Shown: one piece after another, positions 60,566 to 64,000 of the stretch
How positions within the stretch are numbered: position 1 is the stretch's first letter
Layout of the letters: the number at the start of each line of letters is the position of its first letter
Source of the DNA: Firmicutes bacterium UBA1191
Lineage (GTDB): Bacteria; Bacillota; Clostridia; Peptostreptococcales; Anaerovoracaceae
Reading direction: 5' to 3'
DNA length: 64,000 nt
Assembly (NCBI GenBank): GCA_002310095.1
Contig: DBYH01000010.1
Coordinates: 1-64,000 of the forward strand
Translations under genes and position numbers: made by a program
The notes under the pieces: generated by a model
Database searches by the model: none
Told to the model about the DNA's origin: nothing
The model's input: only the letters and a program-made list of their open reading frames with translations

Positions 60566-61789
60566 TTATTTCTCCTTTCTGAGCATGTACATCTCAGCCA
60601 CGGGCTGAGCCATTTTTATTCTTAAAATCTGCTGAGGATGAGGCGCCGAATCTACAGGATTGCCCTCCTCGTCAGTCATGTAATCAAGTTTCTGCGTGAA
60701 GGCTTCGCCTTCGGGACCGAAGACTTCGATCATGTCTCCTATGTCCATCTTGTTTCTCTGCTCGACCACGGCGATCTTCGTCTCCGGGTCGTAGCTTCTG
60801 ACCAGACCTGTGAATGAGTATTCGCGTATGTACGAGCTCGTCAGGTATTCCTGGTCTTCCGCCGTCGGTTTCCTGAAGTAGAAACCGGTTGTGAAGTCTC
60901 TGTGACTGGCCTTGCACATTTCCGTAGCCCATGCCGGGTCGTATCTGTATCCGGCCGGGTCACTGTAGTAGGCGTCCAGAGCCGTGCGGTAAGCCTTTAT
61001 CACGTGAGCGATATAGAAGATGCTCTTCATGCGCCCTTCTATCTTTAACGAGCTGATTCCGGCTTCTATGAGCTCCGGCAGATGCTCCAGCATGCACAGA
61101 TCCTTGCTGTTGAAGATGTAGGTGCCTCTGTCGTCTTCATCCACCGGCCAGTACTCGCCCGGGCGCTTCTCCTCCTCGAGTCTGTACTTGTACCTGCACG
61201 GATGGGCGCACTCGCCTCTGTTGGCGTCCCTTCCCGTCATGAAGTTGCTGAGAAGGCACCTTCCGGAATATGAGATGCACATGGCTCCGTGTACAAAGGC
61301 TTCAAGCTCAGTATCCTCAGGCAGTTTCTGTCTGATCTCCCTGATCTCATCCAGAGTCAGCTCCCTGGCCAGAACGAGCCTCTTCACCCCCTGGTCTCTC
61401 CAGTAGTTGGCCGTGATGTAGTTCGTCATGTTGGCCTGAGTGGAAAGATGTATCTCGGCTTCCGGTATCTCCTCTCTCAGAAGCTGCATGACAGCGGGAT
61501 CGGAAACAATGTACGCGTCCACAGGGATGTCCTTAATCTCTTTAAGATACTCTTGCAAAGGCAGGATATCCTCGTTATGAGCGTACACGTTTAGTGCCAG
61601 ATGGCAGCGCACGCCGCGGCTGTGGGCGTACTCTGTCCCTTCTTTCATCTCATCGATGGTCATATTGCCCGCGCCTGCCCTCAGTGAGAACATCTCTCCT
61701 CCGAAGTAGACGGCGTCGGCTCCGTATTCCACCGCTATTTTCAGTTTTTCCAGATCGCCGGCCGGAGCCAGCAGTTCAACTCTGTTCAT
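60566..61789 (-). CDS. U32-family protein (tRNA hydroxylation TrhP type)
   Basis: This 407-residue protein is of the U32 peptidase family, YrrN/YrrO/YegQ group, now linked to prephenate-dependent hydroxylation of uridine 34 in tRNA (TrhP) rather than proteolysis. The start VELLAPAGDLEKLKIAVEYG and the signature EAFVHGAMCISYSGRCLLSN are diagnostic. Four cysteines in CISYSGRC and GECAHPC probably bind an Fe-S cluster. The C-terminal 90 residues form a beta-barrel. It lies 4 bases after yrrM. Only one U32 gene is present; Bacillus has two in tandem here. Confidence 0.9.
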   Translation of the reverse strand: MNRVELLAPAGDLEKLKIAVEYGADAVYFGGEMFSLRAGAGNMTIDEMKEGTEYAHSRGVRCHLALNVYAHNEDILPLQEYLKEIKDIPVDAYIVSDPAVMQLLREEIPEAEIHLSTQANMTNYITANYWRDQGVKRLVLARELTLDEIREIRQKLPEDTELEAFVHGAMCISYSGRCLLSNFMTGRDANRGECAHPCRYKYRLEEEKRPGEYWPVDEDDRGTYIFNSKDLCMLEHLPELIEAGISSLKIEGRMKSIFYIAHVIKAYRTALDAYYSDPAGYRYDPAWATEMCKASHRDFTTGFYFRKPTAEDQEYLTSSYIREYSFTGLVRSYDPETKIAVVEQRNKMDIGDMIEVFGPEGEAFTQKLDYMTDEEGNPVDSAPHPQQILRIKMAQPVAEMYMLRKEK

Positions 61790-61793
61790 CCTA

Positions 61794-62441
61794 TTATTTG
61801 CTTATGAGGCTGATGGACATTCCGTCGCCCACGGGCAGAACGGCTGTATCAGCGTAGTCGAGTCCGTTTATGTACTGTATGAAATCTCTCATCCTGTTGA
61901 TGGATGTCTTGTATCTTCCTCTCTCGTCGTACTCGTCGGAGGCCGTCATGCCTTTCATCAGGACATTGTCGCATATCACCATGCTTTCGTCCTTCATGAA
62001 TGGCATCGCAAGGTCCCAGAACTCCCTGTAATGGCTTTTCGCGGCGTCGATGAAGAGAATGTCGAATATCTCAGTTTCGTCCATCTCAGCGAGAATCTCG
62101 CGGGCGTCGCCCTGGACGACTTCGACGAGGCTGTCGAAACCCAGGTTTTCTATGTTCGTGCGGGCTGCCCTTGCGCTTTCCTCATCCGACTCTATGGTGA
62201 GAACTCTGCATCCGCAGCAATCCGCAAATACACACGACGAATAGCCCACCGCAGTACCTATTTCCAGTACGCGAGCAGGCTCTTTCAGTTTCATGACAAC
62301 TTTGAGGAGTTTTTCCGTGTCCTTCAGAATGATCGGGACGTTGCGGCTCTCAGCGAATTCCCTGAGCTCCTCAAGCTTCGCATTTTCATTCACATAAAGG
62401 TTGTCAATGTACGATGAAATTATCTCATTGGTAATGTTCAT
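61794..62441 (-). CDS. trmR: SAM-dependent O-methyltransferase (YrrM/TrmR type)
   Basis: This 215-residue class I methyltransferase of the methyltransf_3 (COMT-like) family has the SAM motif VLEIGTAVGYSSCVFAD near 77-93 and the metal-binding IDAAKSHYREF region. In Bacillus YrrM (TrmR) methylates the 5-hydroxyuridine that U32 proteins make at tRNA position 34. The adjacent U32 gene supports the same role here. It is the first gene after a strong promoter at 62452-62480, and probably heads the long - strand operon. Confidence 0.88.
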   Translation of the reverse strand: MNITNEIISSYIDNLYVNENAKLEELREFAESRNVPIILKDTEKLLKVVMKLKEPARVLEIGTAVGYSSCVFADCCGCRVLTIESDEESARAARTNIENLGFDSLVEVVQGDAREILAEMDETEIFDILFIDAAKSHYREFWDLAMPFMKDESMVICDNVLMKGMTASDEYDERGRYKTSINRMRDFIQYINGLDYADTAVLPVGDGMSISLISK

Positions 62442-62451
62442 TTCGCCATAT

Positions 62452-62480
62452 ATTATACAACAACGGCGGTTTTATATCAA
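62452..62480 (-). promoter_or_regulatory. Promoter of the trmR-U32-CNNM-Asp23-nusB gene string
   Basis: On the - strand, TTGATA, a 17-base spacer and a perfect TATAAT lie about 11 bases upstream of the O-methyltransferase ATG. The -35 overlaps the T-tract of the mltG terminator. The leader would be very short. Confidence 0.7.
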
Positions 62481-62528
62481 AAAAAAGAATTCCGCGCAGA
62501 CAGGCCCGCGAAGCCCCGTATGCGCGGA
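62479..62528 (-). terminator. Intrinsic terminator after mltG
   Basis: On the - strand, TCCGCGCA and TGCGCGGA form a perfect 8-bp stem with an inner GGGC/GCCC-rich hairpin, followed by ATTC and eight T. Confidence 0.8.
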
Positions 62529-62563
62529 TTATTTCATGTGAATTCTATGCAGTTGAAACGCCT

Positions 62564-63631
62564 CTACTGATTGGCCAGATCCTCCTCAGTCCAAGGGTGA
62601 TCGGCGACGTTCTTCTCGTGCTCCTCATTGGACTTAGCGTAGTAGATCGTGCCGTCCGGACCTGCGTAGAAGAACAGATCGTCGGTATCAGCGTAGTTCA
62701 GAACTCCGTCGATGGCTATCTCGGGAACAGCGCAGATCGGACCCGGAATCATGCCGGTGACCTTCCTGGCGTTGTACGGAGAATCCGACTCGAGCTGTGA
62801 CACCTTAAGATCAACCCTGTCCTCGTCGAAGATGTAGCAGACTGTTACGTCGCTGCCCAGGGACATGCCTTCGTTCATGCGGTTGATGAACACTCCGGCT
62901 ATGTGGGCGGCGTCCTCTTCAGTCGCGCATCCTTCCTTGGTGACTATTGAAGCCAGAGTGAGGAATTCGTGCACTGAGAACTTGGACTGTTCTATTTCGG
63001 ACTTTCTCTCCGTAAGAACCGCGTCCATTCTGTCGAGAGCCAGCTCAGTGATGATTTCGATGGTAGGCTCGTCATCCATGATGAAGTAAGTGTCCGGGAA
63101 GAGATATCCCTCCAGCGGATGCATAACATTATCATCGAGGACGTCGTCCGTCAGGAACCAGTACTTGTCTATCAGTTCCCTGACGTAGTCTTTGTCGTCC
63201 CACTTGGCCATTACTTCGTCAGCCGTGTACGGCGTGACTTCGGCAAGAGCCGCGGCGCACTGTGTCAGCCTGTATCCTTCGGCGACCCGGAAGGCAGTCT
63301 TGGATACGTACTGGAAGTCGCCCTCGTTAATGGCCTTCATCATTTCTGGCAGCGTCATGGACTTGCTGAACACGTAAGTGTTGGCCTGAAGGGTGTTGTA
63401 TCCGCCGATGCGGGCGTTGATCTTGGCCATTGTTGAGTTCTTGACCAGTCCCGCGTCGTCGAGGATAGCCACGATTGAGGAAGCTCCGCTTCCATTTGGA
63501 ATTGTTACAGAAATATTCTCGTCATCGTCCGGATCGACAGCTCCGATGCCGTTCAGATACACGAACAGTCCCGCTGAAAAAGCCAGTACGACTATCAGCA
63601 GCACGATGAAAAGAGCTTTGAGTTTACCCAT
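62564..63631 (-). CDS. mltG: Endolytic murein transglycosylase MltG
   Basis: This 355-residue protein has one N-terminal membrane segment (about 6-27) and an extracytoplasmic YceG domain. The catalytic glutamate is Glu233 in LASIVTKEG, followed by AGVFINRM. The conserved HPLEGYLFPDTY is at 171-182. A LysM-like subdomain (about 40-100) precedes it. MltG cleaves nascent glycan strands and sets their length. It overlaps the efp stop by one base and ends before a strong terminator. Confidence 0.94.
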   Translation of the reverse strand: MGKLKALFIVLLIVVLAFSAGLFVYLNGIGAVDPDDDENISVTIPNGSGASSIVAILDDAGLVKNSTMAKINARIGGYNTLQANTYVFSKSMTLPEMMKAINEGDFQYVSKTAFRVAEGYRLTQCAAALAEVTPYTADEVMAKWDDKDYVRELIDKYWFLTDDVLDDNVMHPLEGYLFPDTYFIMDDEPTIEIITELALDRMDAVLTERKSEIEQSKFSVHEFLTLASIVTKEGCATEEDAAHIAGVFINRMNEGMSLGSDVTVCYIFDEDRVDLKVSQLESDSPYNARKVTGMIPGPICAVPEIAIDGVLNYADTDDLFFYAGPDGTIYYAKSNEEHEKNVADHPWTEEDLANQ

Positions 63632-64000
63632 TATTTTGATCTCCCCAGGTATTCTCCGGTTCTAGTGTCGATCTGGATCCTCTCACCTTCTTCGATGAAG
63701 ATAGGAACCTTGACGACAGCGCCGGTCTCAACTGTGGCGTCTTTTGTAACGTTTGTAGCAGTGTCGCCCTTTACGCCCGGCTCGGTTTCCGTTACGAGAA
63801 GGTCTACGAAGTTCGGCGCCTCAACGAGGAACGCGTTACCCTTGTAGAACTTGATCGTCGCTTCATCGTTCTCTCTCAGGTACTTCATCGCTTCTTCAAC
63901 CTGATCCTGAGCCAGAGGAATCTGGTCATAAGTCTCAGGGTCCATGAAGTAATACAGCTCTCCGTCTGAATAGAGATACTGCATGGTCTTAGTCTCGATG
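63631..64000 (-). CDS. efp: Elongation factor P, C-terminal two-thirds (5' end outside window)
   Basis: About 122 codons are visible of a protein that is normally about 185 residues; the frame is open through base 64000, so the first domain with the modifiable lysine or arginine loop lies outside. The remaining two OB domains include [15 protein letters not shown] and the [19 protein letters not shown] region, and the C-terminal signature [23 protein letters not shown] relieves ribosome stalling at polyproline. It is coupled to mltG by a one-base overlap (TAATG). Confidence 0.95.
   Translation of the reverse strand, partial: IETKTMQYLYSDGELYYFMDPETYDQIPLAQDQVEEAMKYLRENDEATIKFYKGNAFLVEAPNFVDLLVTETEPGVKGDTATNVTKDATVETGAVVKVPIFIEEGERIQIDTRTGEYLGRSK

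Overview
The window looks like chromosome from an anaerobic, amino-acid-fermenting Bacillota of class Clostridia, near the aminobutyrate fermenters of the Anaerovoracaceae/Clostridium aminobutyricum type. This rests on a near-canonical 4-hydroxybutyryl-CoA dehydratase module, a Clostridia-type dnaG-sigA-trmK-nif3 block, IreB, an MscL with a zinc-ribbon tail, split glycine decarboxylase subunits (GcvPA/GcvPB), and strong sigma-A-type promoters with many intrinsic terminators. No taxonomic search was run, so the placement is an inference from gene content.

Layout. (1) 1-9.8 kb, + strand: a GABA-to-crotonyl-CoA fermentation region. It holds the GABA aminotransferase end, an amino acid permease, a short relic region (phage-like protein tail and a 33-residue membrane peptide), a 2-hydroxyacid dehydrogenase with glycerol kinase, then a NifU-type Fe-S protein, AbfD, a six-cysteine small protein, AbfT and 4-hydroxybutyrate dehydrogenase. 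(2) 9.9-18.6 kb, +: a membrane protein, a Cys-rich protein, an M16 peptidase, dut, dgt, then dnaG-sigA-trmK-nif3, with a candidate three-way-junction RNA between trmK and nif3. (3) 18.6-19.1 kb: RNase P RNA and tRNA-Leu(CAG). (4) 19.1-23.6 kb: mscL (-), an Rrf2 regulator (+), and rluA-type synthase, nadK and pepF (-). (5) 23.7-31 kb, +: murI, an unknown acidic protein, rarD, an MBL hydrolase, nadE, a DUF896 protein, iscS-iscU, a ferredoxin-tailed aldo/keto reductase and a DUF1015 protein. (6) 32-38 kb, +: the complete glycine cleavage system gcvT-H-PA-PB-lpd. (7) 38-42 kb, +: alaS-ireB-ruvX and a small DMT transporter. (8) 42-64 kb, - strand: an SOS-type LysM protein, a VTT protein, a Met-gamma-lyase family protein, a tyrosine recombinase, miaA-mutL-mutS, an aminotransferase, tlyA-dxs-ispA-xseB-xseA, a TsaD paralogue, nusB, Asp23, a CNNM protein, a U32 peptidase, an O-methyltransferase, mltG and the C-terminal part of efp.

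How it fits together. GABA imported by the permease would be transaminated to succinate semialdehyde, reduced to 4-hydroxybutyrate, activated by AbfT and dehydrated by AbfD to crotonyl-CoA, feeding butyrate formation. The glycine cleavage system, IscS/IscU and the Fe-S-dependent enzymes fit an amino-acid-fermenting anaerobe. Most of the rest is housekeeping: replication, mismatch repair, tRNA and rRNA modification, isoprenoid and NAD synthesis. No CRISPR array, intact prophage or insertion sequence was seen. The most unusual items are the structured RNA before nif3, the Cys-rich protein inside the abf cluster, the tyrosine recombinase built into the mutSL-miaA gene string, and the LexA-box cluster before a yneA-like gene with no lexA in view.
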